In this document: positions 8,234-19,524 of the stretch, in pieces | Layout: each line of letters starts with the position of its first letter | Position numbering within the stretch: position 1 is the stretch's first letter | DNA from: Lichenibacterium ramalinae | Lineage (GTDB): Bacteria; Pseudomonadota; Alphaproteobacteria; Rhizobiales; Beijerinckiaceae | NCBI RefSeq assembly: GCF_004137085.1 | Contig: NZ_QYBC01000002.1 | Coordinates: 310,001-374,000, forward strand | DNA length: 64,000 nt | Direction of reading: 5' to 3' | Position numbers and translations under genes: made by a program | Notes under the pieces: generated by a model | Databases searched by the model: none | Told to the model about the DNA's origin: nothing | What the model saw: only the letters and a program-made list of their open reading frames with translations

Positions 8234-9547
8234 ATGCCCCCGATCCGCCTGCCCGCCGCCGCGCGGGTCCTGTCCGCCCTCCTGGCCGCCTCCCTGCTGG
8301 CGTCCACCGCCCTGCCGGCCCGGGCGGCCGAGAAGGTGCACCTGTCGTTCTTCTATCCCGTGGCCATTGGCGGCCCCGTCACCAGGATCGTCGACGACCT
8401 CGTGGCGGATTTCGAGACGGCCAATCCGGACGTCGACGTGAAGGCCGTCTATGCCGGCACCTACCAGGAAACGATCGGCAAGGCGCTGACGGCCCGCAAG
8501 GGCGGCCAGTCGCCGGACGTGGCGGTGCTGCTGTCGGCCGACATGTTCACCATGATCGACCAGGACGCCGTGCTGCCGGTCGACGGTTTCGCCAAGGACG
8601 AGGCCGCCAAGGCCTGGCTCGGCGGCTTCTTCCCCGCCTTCATGCGCAACAGCCGCACCGCCGACCACGTGTGGGGCATCCCGTTTCAGCGCTCCACGAC
8701 GGTGCTCTACTGGAACAAGGACGCCTTCAAGGAGGCCGGCCTCGACCCCGAGAAGGCGCCGCAGAGCTGGGACGAACTCGTCGCCGACGGCAAGAAGCTC
8801 ACCAAGGCGGATGCCGCCGGCCAGACCACGCAATGGGGCGTGCAGATCCCCTCGAACCTCACCGCCTATTGGCTGCTGCAGGGGCTGGCCGCCCAGGCGG
8901 GCGCCCTCCTGACCGGCGACGGCAGCGGCACCACCGTGACATTCGACGCGCCGGGCGTCGTCTCCGCCATGCAGTTCTGGGTGGACCTCGCCCAGAAGCA
9001 CCACGTCATGAAGCCGGGCTCCATCGATTGGGCGACGACGCCGAAGGACTTCTTCGAGCGCAAGGCCGCCATCATGTACACCACCACCGGCAACCTCACC
9101 AACGTCCGCAAGAACGCCCCCTTCCCCTTCGGCGTCGCCATGCTGCCGGCCGACAAGCAACGCGGCACGCCGACGGGCGGCGGCAACCTCTACGTCTTCA
9201 AGACCGGCGACGCCGCCCGCGAGGCCGCGGCCTTCAAGCTCGTGCGCTTCCTGTCCTCGCCCGAGCGCGCCGCCGAATGGGGCATCAAGACCGGCTACGT
9301 GGCGACACGGCCCGACGCCTGGGAGACGCCCGCCATGAAGAGCTACGTCCAGGAGTTCCCGCCCGCCGCCGTGGCGCGCGACCAGCTGCAATATGCCGTG
9401 GCGGAACTCTCCACCTACGACAACCAGCGCGTGGCCCGCACCATGGACGACGCCATCCAGGCCGTGCTGACCGGCGCCAAGACCCCGGCAGCCGCGCTGC
9501 AGGGCGCCCAGGCCGAGGCGGACCGGCTGCTGAAGCCCTATCGGTGA
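8234..9547 (+). CDS. ugpB: ABC transporter periplasmic substrate-binding protein (UgpB-like)
   Basis: The 437-residue exported binding protein of the family 1 solute-binding type starts at ATG 8234, 16 bases after ugpC. A signal peptide covers about residues 1-35 (hydrophobic core VLSALLAASLLASTALPA, then ARAAEK). The mature part begins KVHLSFFYPVAIGG and has typical features such as the VLYWNKDAFKEAGLDPEKAP segment and the aromatic hinge GNLTNVRKNAPFPFGVAMLP. YWNKDAFKKAGLDPEKPP-like segments are common in UgpB proteins. It captures the solute in the periplasm for the two permeases. The G3P assignment is contextual. Confidence 0.87.
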   Translation: MPPIRLPAAARVLSALLAASLLASTALPARAAEKVHLSFFYPVAIGGPVTRIVDDLVADFETANPDVDVKAVYAGTYQETIGKALTARKGGQSPDVAVLLSADMFTMIDQDAVLPVDGFAKDEAAKAWLGGFFPAFMRNSRTADHVWGIPFQRSTTVLYWNKDAFKEAGLDPEKAPQSWDELVADGKKLTKADAAGQTTQWGVQIPSNLTAYWLLQGLAAQAGALLTGDGSGTTVTFDAPGVVSAMQFWVDLAQKHHVMKPGSIDWATTPKDFFERKAAIMYTTTGNLTNVRKNAPFPFGVAMLPADKQRGTPTGGGNLYVFKTGDAAREAAAFKLVRFLSSPERAAEWGIKTGYVATRPDAWETPAMKSYVQEFPPAAVARDQLQYAVAELSTYDNQRVARTMDDAIQAVLTGAKTPAAALQGAQAEADRLLKPYR

Positions 9548-10449
9548 CGGCCGCGCTCGGAGGCGCCGGCCCGCGCGGGGCGGGCGCCCAGGCCCTCATG
9601 GCGTGGCTGCTGCTGCTGCCCGCCGCGGTGCTGCTCGCCGCCTTCACCTACGTGCCGGCGCTGGGCAGCGCCCTCGCCAGCCTGTATTCGACGCCGCACG
9701 GCGCGCGGCCGGCCCGTTTCGTCGGGCTCGACAACTACGCCGCGATGGCGGCCGACCCCGTGTTCTGGCGCGCGCTGCAGAATTCCGTCGTCTACGCGGC
9801 CGGCACGGTGCCGCTGGCCATCGGCCTCGCCCTCGCCATGGCGCTGCTGGTGAACGGTTCGGCACCCGGGCGCGGGCTGCTGCGCACGGCCTTCTTCCTG
9901 CCGACCGTGCTGCCCATGATCGCGGTGGCCAACATCTGGCTGTTCTTCTTCACCCAGGACTACGGCCTCGTCGACCAGTTGCTCGGGCTCGCCGGCGTGC
10001 CGCCGCGCAACTGGCTCGGCGGCCCCCACACGGTGCTGGGCTGCATGATGGCGGTGGCGGTGTGGAAGGAGGCGGGGTTCTTCATGATCTTCTACCTCGC
10101 GGCGCTGCAGACCATCCCGCCGAACCTGCGCGAGGCGGCCGCCATCGACGGGGACCGGCGCTTCTACGTCTTCCGCCGCGTGACCCTGCCGCTCTTGATG
10201 CCCACCACGGTCTTCGTCGCTGTCAACGCGCTGATCAACGCCTTCCGGCTCGTCGACCACGTCATCGTCATGACCAACGGCGGCCCCGACAACGCCAGCA
10301 ACCTCCTGCTCTATTACGTCTACGAGGTGGCCTTCAAATTCTGGGACACGTCCTACGCGGCGGCGCTGACCCTCGTGCTGCTGGTGATCCTGGCGACACT
10401 GGCCTTCACGCAATTCGCCGTCCTCGACCGGCGGACGCATTGCCGGTGA
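9544..10449 (+). CDS. ugpA: ABC transporter permease, UgpA type
   Basis: The 301-residue inner-membrane permease has six predicted helices and the MalF/UgpA-type EAA loop NLREAAAIDGDRRFYVFRRVTLPLL (about residues 194-218), which docks on the ATPase. The proposed start is GTG at 9544, whose GTGA overlaps the stop of the binding-protein gene by 4 bases; the frame is open far upstream only as a shadow of that gene. It pairs with the next permease. GLDNYAAMAADPVFWRAL near residue 62 is the usual segment before the second helix. Confidence 0.88.
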   Translation: MTAALGGAGPRGAGAQALMAWLLLLPAAVLLAAFTYVPALGSALASLYSTPHGARPARFVGLDNYAAMAADPVFWRALQNSVVYAAGTVPLAIGLALAMALLVNGSAPGRGLLRTAFFLPTVLPMIAVANIWLFFFTQDYGLVDQLLGLAGVPPRNWLGGPHTVLGCMMAVAVWKEAGFFMIFYLAALQTIPPNLREAAAIDGDRRFYVFRRVTLPLLMPTTVFVAVNALINAFRLVDHVIVMTNGGPDNASNLLLYYVYEVAFKFWDTSYAAALTLVLLVILATLAFTQFAVLDRRTHCR

Positions 10450-11288
10450 GGGCCGCGGCGCTCCCCGCCGCCCGCCGCGCCGCGGGCCTCGTCCCCTCGC
10501 TGGAAGCGCTCGGGGCCTGGCTGCTCGGCCTCGTCTGGGCGCTGCCGCTCCTCTACAGCCTGTGGACGGCCTTCCACCCGGCCGCCTACGAGACGCATTT
10601 CACCCTCGGCGCGCCCGTGACGCTGGCGAACTTCGCCGCGGCCCGGCAGGCCGCGCCCTTCGCCCGCTACCTGTTCAACACGGCCCTGCTCATCAGCTTC
10701 ATCCTGGCCGGCCAGATGGTGGTGTCGACGCTGGCGGCCTTCGCCTTCGCGCGCTTCACCTTCCGGGGGCGGACGCTCGCCTTCTATGCCGTGCTGCTGC
10801 AGCTCATGATCCTGCCCGAAGCCCTCATGGTCGAGAACTACCGGACGGTGGCGGCGCTGGGCCTCGTCGACACCATCCCGGCGATCGGCCTGCCCTACCT
10901 GGCCTCGGGCTTCGGCATCTTCCTGCTGCGGCAGGCCTTCCTGACCGTGCCGCGCGAACTCGACGACGCCGCGCGCGTGGAGGGTGCCGGCCCGCTCGGC
11001 CTGCTGTGGCGCGTCTACCTGCCGGTGTCGCGCGCGACCCTGGTCGCCTACGGGCTGGTCTCGGTCAGCTATCACTGGAACAACCTGCTCTGGCCGCTCA
11101 TCGTGACGAACTCGGTCGGCACGCGGCCCATCACGGTCGGGCTGCTCATCTTCGCCTCGCCCGACCAGGGCGTGAGCTGGGCGCTGGTGGCGGCGTCGAG
11201 CCTGATGAGCGCCGCGCCGCTGCTGGTCGGCTTCCTCCTGTTCCAGCGCGCCTTCGTGCAGAGCTTCATGCGCGCCGGCATCAAGTGA
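10446..11288 (+). CDS. ugpE: ABC transporter permease, UgpE type
   Basis: The 280-residue second permease also starts with a GTG in a GTGA overlap (10446-10449). It has six helices; LLYSLWTAFHPAAYE follows the first helix, and the EAA loop reads PRELDDAARVEGAGPLGLLW (about residues 177-196). This protein shares its EAA-loop type with MalG/UgpE. The C-terminus QRAFVQSFMRAGIK, ending in a short basic tail with 'F..G...G.K' character, is common to this subfamily. It closes the four-gene operon; no clear terminator follows. Confidence 0.88.
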   Translation: MRAAALPAARRAAGLVPSLEALGAWLLGLVWALPLLYSLWTAFHPAAYETHFTLGAPVTLANFAAARQAAPFARYLFNTALLISFILAGQMVVSTLAAFAFARFTFRGRTLAFYAVLLQLMILPEALMVENYRTVAALGLVDTIPAIGLPYLASGFGIFLLRQAFLTVPRELDDAARVEGAGPLGLLWRVYLPVSRATLVAYGLVSVSYHWNNLLWPLIVTNSVGTRPITVGLLIFASPDQGVSWALVAASSLMSAAPLLVGFLLFQRAFVQSFMRAGIK

Positions 11289-11579
11289 GGGCGGGCGAAC
11301 CGATCCGGGCCCGGCGGCGCATCACGGCAAGGCGTGACGCGCCCCGCTGTGTCGTCGACGGCGCGACGAGGCCCGCATCGACCTGCCCGGCGCCCGCGCG
11401 ATCCGGCCCGAGATCGCCCGCCCCGTGCACGACGGCTGCGCCGCCGCTCCGCCGACGGCGGCGGGCCGCGTCGTCGACGCACGGTGCGGGACGAGGGCGG
11501 GGCGGGGGTGGATCGCCGCACGGCGTACCCTGCCGGGACGGTCCAGGCCGAACAGCGTGTGTCGGGCTGCCCCTCCCGC
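11289..11579. other. Intergenic region between ugpE and pntB (convergent), no gene seen
   Basis: These 291 bases lie between the stops of two convergent operons. They hold a GC-rich imperfect dyad (GCCGCCG around 11430 and CGGCGGC around 11456) that may form a bidirectional terminator without a T-run. A short stretch near 11365-11430 reads plausibly as protein (DEARIDLPGARAIRPEIA), but it has no start and its frame soon loses coding character. Confidence 0.5.
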
Positions 11580-12977
11580 TCAGTCGAGGTTCTTGATGAT
11601 GGTGTCGACCATCTTCTTCGCGTCGGCGAAGAGCATCATGGTGTTGTCGCGGAAGAACAGCTCGTTCTCGACGCCGGCATAGCCCGAGCCCATGCCGCGC
11701 TTGATGAACAGCACGGTCTTGGCCTTCTCGACGTCGAGCACCGGCATGCCGTAGATGGGGGAAGCCTTGTCGGTCTTGGCCGACGGGTTGGTGACGTCGT
11801 TGGCGCCGATGACGAAGGCCACGTCGGCCTGGGCGAATTCGGAGTTGATGTCCTCGAGTTCGAAGACCTCGTCGTAGGGCACGGAGGCTTCGGCCAGCAG
11901 CACGTTCATGTGGCCGGGCATGCGGCCCGCCACCGGATGGATGGCGTATTTGACCTCGACGCCCTCGCGCTTGAGCATGTCGGCCATCTCGCGCAGGGCA
12001 TGCTGGGCCTGCGCCACCGCCATGCCGTAGCCCGGCACGATGATGACCTTGCCGGCGTTCTTCATGATGTAGGCGGCGTCCTCCGCCGAACCCTGCTTGA
12101 CGGGCCGGGTCTCGACGGCACCGCCCGCCGCGGCCGTCTCGCCGCCGAAGCCGCCGAGGATCACGCTGACGAAGGAGCGGTTCATGCCCTTGCACATGAT
12201 GTAGCTGAGGATGGCGCCCGAGGAACCCACGAGGGCGCCCGTGATGATGAGGGCGAGGTTGCCGAGCGTGAAGCCGATGCCGGCCGCCGCCCAGCCCGAA
12301 TAGCTGTTCAGCATAGACACCACGACCGGCATGTCGGCGCCGCCGATCGGCACGATGAGCAGGACGCCCAGCGCCAGCGCCACCAGCGTGATGAGCCAGA
12401 AGGCGAGGCCCGAGGTCGCGGCGACGAAATACACGATCAGCACCAACAGCAGGACGGCGAGGCCGATGTTGATGGCGTGGCGGTTCGGCAGGATGATGGG
12501 CTTGCCCGACATGCGGCCGTCGAGCTTGGCGAAGGCGATCACCGAGCCCGTGAAGGTGAGGGCGCCGATGGCGGCGCCGATCGACATCTCGACGAGGCTC
12601 TGGCCGTGGATGGCCCCCGGCACGCCGATGCCGAAGGCCTGGGGCGCGTAGAACGCGCCCGCCGCCGCCGTCACGGCCGCGAGGCCGACCAGGGCGTGGA
12701 ACAGTGCCACGAGCTGGGGCATGTCGGTCATCTTGACCGAGCGGGCCTTCCAGGCCCCGATGCCGGCGCCGGCGCCGAGGCCGACGATCACCATGAACCA
12801 GGCGAAGGCGTCGGCCGGCGGCCGGTAGAGCAGCGTCGTCAGCACGGCGATCGCCATGCCGGCAATGCCGAAGCGGTTGCCCTGGCGCGAGGAGGCCGGC
12901 GAGGACAGGCCGCGCAGCGCCAGGATGAACAGGACGCCCGAGACGAGGTAGAGCAGGGCCGCGAGATTGTCGCCCAT
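11580..12977 (-). CDS. pntB: NAD(P) transhydrogenase subunit beta
   Basis: The 465-residue subunit of the proton-translocating nicotinamide nucleotide transhydrogenase has an N-terminal membrane domain of about eight or nine helices (residues 1-260) and a C-terminal NADP-binding domain III (about 290-465). Domain III shows VIIVPGYGMAVAQAQH, YAIHPVAGRMPGHMNVLLAEA and the NADP site VAFVIGANDVTNPSA. With the alpha subunits it uses the proton-motive force to drive hydride transfer from NADH to NADP+. It starts 4 bases after the pntAB stop. Length and motifs are canonical. Confidence 0.97.
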   Translation of the reverse strand: MGDNLAALLYLVSGVLFILALRGLSSPASSRQGNRFGIAGMAIAVLTTLLYRPPADAFAWFMVIVGLGAGAGIGAWKARSVKMTDMPQLVALFHALVGLAAVTAAAGAFYAPQAFGIGVPGAIHGQSLVEMSIGAAIGALTFTGSVIAFAKLDGRMSGKPIILPNRHAINIGLAVLLLVLIVYFVAATSGLAFWLITLVALALGVLLIVPIGGADMPVVVSMLNSYSGWAAAGIGFTLGNLALIITGALVGSSGAILSYIMCKGMNRSFVSVILGGFGGETAAAGGAVETRPVKQGSAEDAAYIMKNAGKVIIVPGYGMAVAQAQHALREMADMLKREGVEVKYAIHPVAGRMPGHMNVLLAEASVPYDEVFELEDINSEFAQADVAFVIGANDVTNPSAKTDKASPIYGMPVLDVEKAKTVLFIKRGMGSGYAGVENELFFRDNTMMLFADAKKMVDTIIKNLD

Positions 12978-12981
12978 CGGC

Positions 12982-13431
12982 TCAGCCCTTCTTCTTGTAC
13001 ATGGCGAGCATGCGTTCGGTGACCAGGAAGCCGCCGAAGATGTTCACCGAGGCCAGGACCAGCGCGACGAAGCCGAAGATGCGGGCCGCGATGGCGCCGC
13101 CGTAGTTCTCCGGCGTGACGGCCACGCCGATCGACAGCAGCGCCCCCACGACGATGACGGAGGAGATGGCGTTGGTGACGGACATCAGCGGCGTGTGCAG
13201 CGCCGGCGTCACCGCCCAGACGACGTAATAGCCCACGAAACACGCCAGGGCGAAGATGGCGAGGCGGAACACCACCGGGTCCACCACGCCGCCCGTCGCC
13301 GCATGGGCGGCGGCGGAGCCGGCCAGCGCCAGCTGGTCGGCATAGCCCTGGGCGGCCAGGGCCGCCTGGTGGGCGGCGTCGGCGGCGGCTTGCGCCTTCT
13401 CGTAGAGCATCTGCTGGCTGTCGGCCGCCAT
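12982..13431 (-). CDS. pntAB: NAD(P) transhydrogenase subunit alpha part 2 (membrane)
   Basis: The 149-residue membrane part of a split alpha subunit starts at ATG 13429-13431 ([14 protein letters not shown]). A soluble Ala/Gln-rich helix of about 45 residues leads into three or four transmembrane helices, including [36 protein letters not shown], the well-conserved domain II segment. The split into pntAA and pntAB is normal in alphaproteobacteria. The leader is longer than in the shortest homologues. The gene sits between pntAA and pntB in one operon. Confidence 0.95.
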   Translation of the reverse strand: MAADSQQMLYEKAQAAADAAHQAALAAQGYADQLALAGSAAAHAATGGVVDPVVFRLAIFALACFVGYYVVWAVTPALHTPLMSVTNAISSVIVVGALLSIGVAVTPENYGGAIAARIFGFVALVLASVNIFGGFLVTERMLAMYKKKG

Positions 13432-13489
13432 GTCGCGTCCTCGTCGGCGTTGGGAGAGTCGGGGAAGAGGTCGGGGCGGCCGGCGCCCG

Positions 13490-14641
13490 TCAGGCGGCGC
13501 CCAGCCCCGCGGTCCCTGGGGTGAAGGCGGGATGCACCACGGCACCGCCGCGGGTGAGGTTCGTGGCCTTGACGAGGTCGTCGGTCCAGTCGATGGCCAG
13601 GGCCTTGGTGTCCTTGGAGACGAGCGTCTCCAGGAAGGCATAAAGGTTGCGGGCGTAGAGGCTCGACGCCGTGGCGGCGAGGCGGCCCGGCACGTTGCGG
13701 TAGCCCACCACCTTGACGCCGCCCTCCTCGACGACCTCGCCGGGGCGGGACAGCTCGCAATTGCCGCCGCGCTCGACCGCCATGTCGAACACCACCGAGC
13801 CCGGCCGCATGGACCGCACCATGGCGGCGGAGACGAGCTTCGGGGCCGGCCGGCCCGGGATCAGCGCCGTCGTGATGACGATGTCCTGCTTGGCGATGTG
13901 GGCCGTCACGAGTTCGTTCTGCTGGCGCTGGTAGTCCTCCGACATGGATTTGGCGTAGCCGCCCGTCGTTTCGGCGTTCTTGAACTCCTCGTTCTCGACC
14001 GCGACGAACTTGGCGCCGAGCGATTCCACCTGTTCCTTTGTGGCGGGTCGCACGTCGGTGGCGGTGACGATGGCGCCGAGCCGACGCGCGGTCGCGATGG
14101 CCTGCAGCCCGGCGACGCCCACCCCCATGACGAAGACCTTGGCGGCCGGCACGGTGCCGGCCGCCGTCATCATCATGGGGAAGGCGCGGCCATATTGCTC
14201 GGCCGCGTCGATGACGGCGCGGTAGCCGGCGAGGTTGGCCTGGCTCGACAGCACGTCCATCACCTGGGCGCGGGTGATGCGCGGCATCAGTTCCATGGCG
14301 AAGGCGTCGAGCCCGGCGCCGGCCATCGCCTGCAGGGCTTCCTCCTGGCCGTAAGGATCCATGGTGGCGATGACGGCGGCGCCGCGCCGGTAATGGGCGA
14401 GGTCGCCGGCCTCGGGCCGGCGGACCTTCAGCACCACGTCGGCGTCGCGCAGCGTCGCCGGCAGGTCCGGCTCCACGGTGGCGCCCGCAGCCGTGAAGGC
14501 CGCGTCGGTGATGCCGGAGGACAGCCCGGCGCCGGCCTGCACCGCCACCGAGGCCCCGAGCGCGAGCAGCTTCTTCACCGTTTCCGGCGTAGCGGCGACA
14601 CGCGCTTCGTCACGCGGCTCGGCAGGCACGGCGATGCGCAT
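13490..14641 (-). CDS. pntAA: NAD(P) transhydrogenase subunit alpha part 1 (NAD-binding)
   Basis: The 383-residue soluble domain I is related to alanine dehydrogenase. It begins [20 protein letters not shown], as in homologues, and carries the Rossmann motif [22 protein letters not shown] (around residues 170-190) that binds NAD(H). [12 protein letters not shown] and [14 protein letters not shown] are conserved further on. It is the first gene of pntAA-pntAB-pntB and delivers the hydride from NADH. The C-terminus stops at [10 protein letters not shown], before any membrane segment, consistent with the split alpha subunit. Confidence 0.97.
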   Translation of the reverse strand: MRIAVPAEPRDEARVAATPETVKKLLALGASVAVQAGAGLSSGITDAAFTAAGATVEPDLPATLRDADVVLKVRRPEAGDLAHYRRGAAVIATMDPYGQEEALQAMAGAGLDAFAMELMPRITRAQVMDVLSSQANLAGYRAVIDAAEQYGRAFPMMMTAAGTVPAAKVFVMGVGVAGLQAIATARRLGAIVTATDVRPATKEQVESLGAKFVAVENEEFKNAETTGGYAKSMSEDYQRQQNELVTAHIAKQDIVITTALIPGRPAPKLVSAAMVRSMRPGSVVFDMAVERGGNCELSRPGEVVEEGGVKVVGYRNVPGRLAATASSLYARNLYAFLETLVSKDTKALAIDWTDDLVKATNLTRGGAVVHPAFTPGTAGLGAA

Positions 14642-14762
14642 CGATGATCCCTCACCCGTGTTGGATTTTCTTCCGGCCCGCGCGGGGCCTCGTCCCGTCC
14701 GGCGCCCGCGGGCCCCGGTTCAATCGCGTCAAGGATCCCGGCGCGTCACGATGGCCGGCGCA

Positions 14763-14912
14763 TCACAGGGTGACGAAGGCCAGCAGCACCACGATGCAGA
14801 CGACGGCCACGACGCCCCACTTCGTGAAGAAGATGAAGCCCCCGTACGTCCGCTCGTGCTCCGCGTAATCCATGTATTCGGGATTCATCGGAACGTCGTC
14901 GTTCACCGCCAT
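14763..14912 (-). CDS. aa3-type cytochrome c oxidase subunit IV (small membrane protein)
   Basis: This 49-residue protein reads MAVNDDVPMNPEYMDYAEHE then RTYGGFIFFTKWGVVAVVCI and ends VVLLAFVTL. The pattern H-x-x-TY-x-GF-x3-TKWG followed by one transmembrane helix is the hallmark of the small bacterial aa3 oxidase subunit IV family, known from Paracoccus and Rhodobacter. It is a single-helix accessory subunit, not the catalytic centre. ATG at 14910-14912 is preferred over upstream codons because homologues start with a short acidic leader. Its position just upstream of pntAA on the same strand is common in Hyphomicrobiales. Confidence 0.9.
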   Translation of the reverse strand: MAVNDDVPMNPEYMDYAEHERTYGGFIFFTKWGVVAVVCIVVLLAFVTL

Positions 14913-15078
14913 CGCGCGCCCGCTCCCCTGCTTCGATCGGGTCCGCCAGGGCTGCGGCACCACGACCCCGTCGCCACGGCGGGCGATTCCCTTGTGGTTC
15001 CCGTCTAGCGCAAAGGCGAAAGCGGGGCAAATGCCGGGCCGGGCCGGCGTTCCGGGGTGAAGCGGCGCCGAGCCTCGC

Positions 15079-17973
<2,895 letters not shown>

Positions 17974-18054
17974 TGGGCTGTGTCCTCCGCAATCCCGGGC
18001 CTCCGGGAGCTTCTAGCACAAGGCGACCGCCCGCGGGGTGCCGGCCGCGGCGGG

Positions 18055-19293
18055 TCAGGGTTTCGCCCGCGCCGGGGGCTGCGGGGCCTCCGCCGGGCGC
18101 GTGTCGCCCGTGGGGCCGCCGGCCGCCGCGATGGGCGCCGTGAAGGTGATGGCGCTTTGCGGAGCGGCGGACCGGGGCGCCGCCGGCTGGCCGTCCGGCC
18201 CCGTCTGCGGGGCGCCGGACCCGGGCTGGGCGCCGGTGTCGGCGACGGGGGGACGTGGCCCTGCGGGCGGGTCGACCTCGACGGTCGCCGTCATGCCGGC
18301 GACGAGGCGGACGTCCGGCGGCACGTCGTCGAGATGCACCCGCACCGGGACGCGCTGGGCGAGCCGCACCCAGGTGAAGATCGGGTTCACGGTGGCGAGG
18401 CCGCTCTGCCCCGGCTGGGCGTTGGACACCACGATGGCGCGCGCCACCGAGTCGACGTGGCCCAGCACCACCCGCCGGTAGCCCAGGAGGTAGACCTTGG
18501 CGGGGTCTCCCTCGCGGATCGGCCCGATGTTGGTTTCCTCGAAGTAGCCGTCCACCCAGTAGGAATCGGAATCGACCACCGACAGGGCCGTTTGCCCCGT
18601 GGTGGCGTAGTTGCCCTGTTGGGTCAGCAGGTTCGTCACCCAACCGTTCACGGGCGCGCGGATCTCGGTGCGCTCCATGTTGATCTTGGCGCGGTCGAGG
18701 TTGGCCTTCTGCTGCTCGACGTCGGCCTGGGCCATCTTGGCCGCCGAAACATACTGCTCCTTCTGCTCGGGCGTGGTGGCGAGGTCGGTCAGCTGCAGGC
18801 GGCGGGCCGCCTGGGACTGCTTGTTCATGTAGTCGGCCTGCGCCTGGTCGAGGGCGGCCTGGGACAGGTCGATGGCGACGCGATAGTCGCGCGGGTCGAT
18901 GCGCATCAGCAGGTCGCCCTTGTGGACGAACTGGTTGTCGCGCACCGGCAGGTCGACGATCTGCCCCGACACTTCCGGCGCCACCGTCACGACATAGACC
19001 CGCACGGTGCCGTCGCGGGTCCAGGGCGACGCCATGTAGGCGTTCCACAGCAGCCAGCCGGCATAGGCCGCCACGGCCGCGATGCACAGCGTGACGAGGA
19101 CGGGCAGGATGCGCCAGCCCCGGCGTGCCCGACGCCGGACGCCATCGGGCCGGGGCGCCTGCCCGGCACTCCCGTCCCGGCCGGGCGGCGGCGACCGCTC
19201 GGGCGCGGGCTGACGGCCGGTCGGCTCGCTCCGCCGCTGCGGGTCGGGACGGTCCTCCTCGCGGGACGGCGCGCGGGCGCTGGCCTCAGACAT
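18055..19293 (-). CDS. HlyD-family membrane fusion protein of an AaeA/EmrA-type efflux system
   Basis: The 412-residue protein has a charged Pro/Arg/Glu leader (1-55), one transmembrane helix (about 58-80), then a periplasmic adaptor. The biotinyl-lipoyl half motif VAPEVSGQIVDLPVRDNQFVHKGDLL is near residue 105, an alpha-helical hairpin covers about 135-210, and the second lipoyl half is TEIRAPVNGWVTNL. The C-terminal 60 residues are Pro/Ala-rich and probably disordered. It links the FUSC transporter encoded upstream to an outer-membrane channel. It starts 12 bases after the DUF1656 gene, as third gene of the operon. Confidence 0.9.
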   Translation of the reverse strand: MSEASARAPSREEDRPDPQRRSEPTGRQPAPERSPPPGRDGSAGQAPRPDGVRRRARRGWRILPVLVTLCIAAVAAYAGWLLWNAYMASPWTRDGTVRVYVVTVAPEVSGQIVDLPVRDNQFVHKGDLLMRIDPRDYRVAIDLSQAALDQAQADYMNKQSQAARRLQLTDLATTPEQKEQYVSAAKMAQADVEQQKANLDRAKINMERTEIRAPVNGWVTNLLTQQGNYATTGQTALSVVDSDSYWVDGYFEETNIGPIREGDPAKVYLLGYRRVVLGHVDSVARAIVVSNAQPGQSGLATVNPIFTWVRLAQRVPVRVHLDDVPPDVRLVAGMTATVEVDPPAGPRPPVADTGAQPGSGAPQTGPDGQPAAPRSAAPQSAITFTAPIAAAGGPTGDTRPAEAPQPPARAKP

Positions 19294-19305
19294 GCGGGTC
19301 TCGCT

Positions 19306-19524
19306 TCACAGGTTCAGCTTCAGGATCCCGACCGTGAGCACCATGGCGGCGAGGACGATGAGGAAGACGGAAAACTCGAACAGCGCCGGATGCCAGACCC
19401 AGCGGAACAGTCCCACGCTCACGGCGACCCAGCGAAACGCGAGTGTGACGAGGACGGCCGCCAACATCATGGGCACGATGGGCGCCACGTAAACCCCGAA
19501 GACGTCGATTTCGACGAAGCTCAC
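19306..19524 (-). CDS. DUF1656 small membrane protein (AaeX-like)
   Basis: This 72-residue protein has two transmembrane helices (about residues 10-30 and 45-68). It begins MSFVEIDVFGVYVAPIVPMM and contains WHPALFEFSVFLIVLAAMV; the FEIDxxGVYVPP-type start and HPALFE segment are typical of DUF1656. Such proteins always travel with FUSC transporters and HlyD adaptors (aaeX in E. coli), but their exact role is not defined. Its start overlaps the stop of the FUSC gene by 4 bases. Confidence 0.9.
   Translation of the reverse strand: MSFVEIDVFGVYVAPIVPMMLAAVLVTLAFRWVAVSVGLFRWVWHPALFEFSVFLIVLAAMVLTVGILKLNL

Noticed and set aside
11289-11579. Possible gene remnant (DEARIDLPGARAIRPEIA) after ugpE
   Set aside because: No start, only about 20 plausible codons, and flanking sequence in the same frame lacks protein character.
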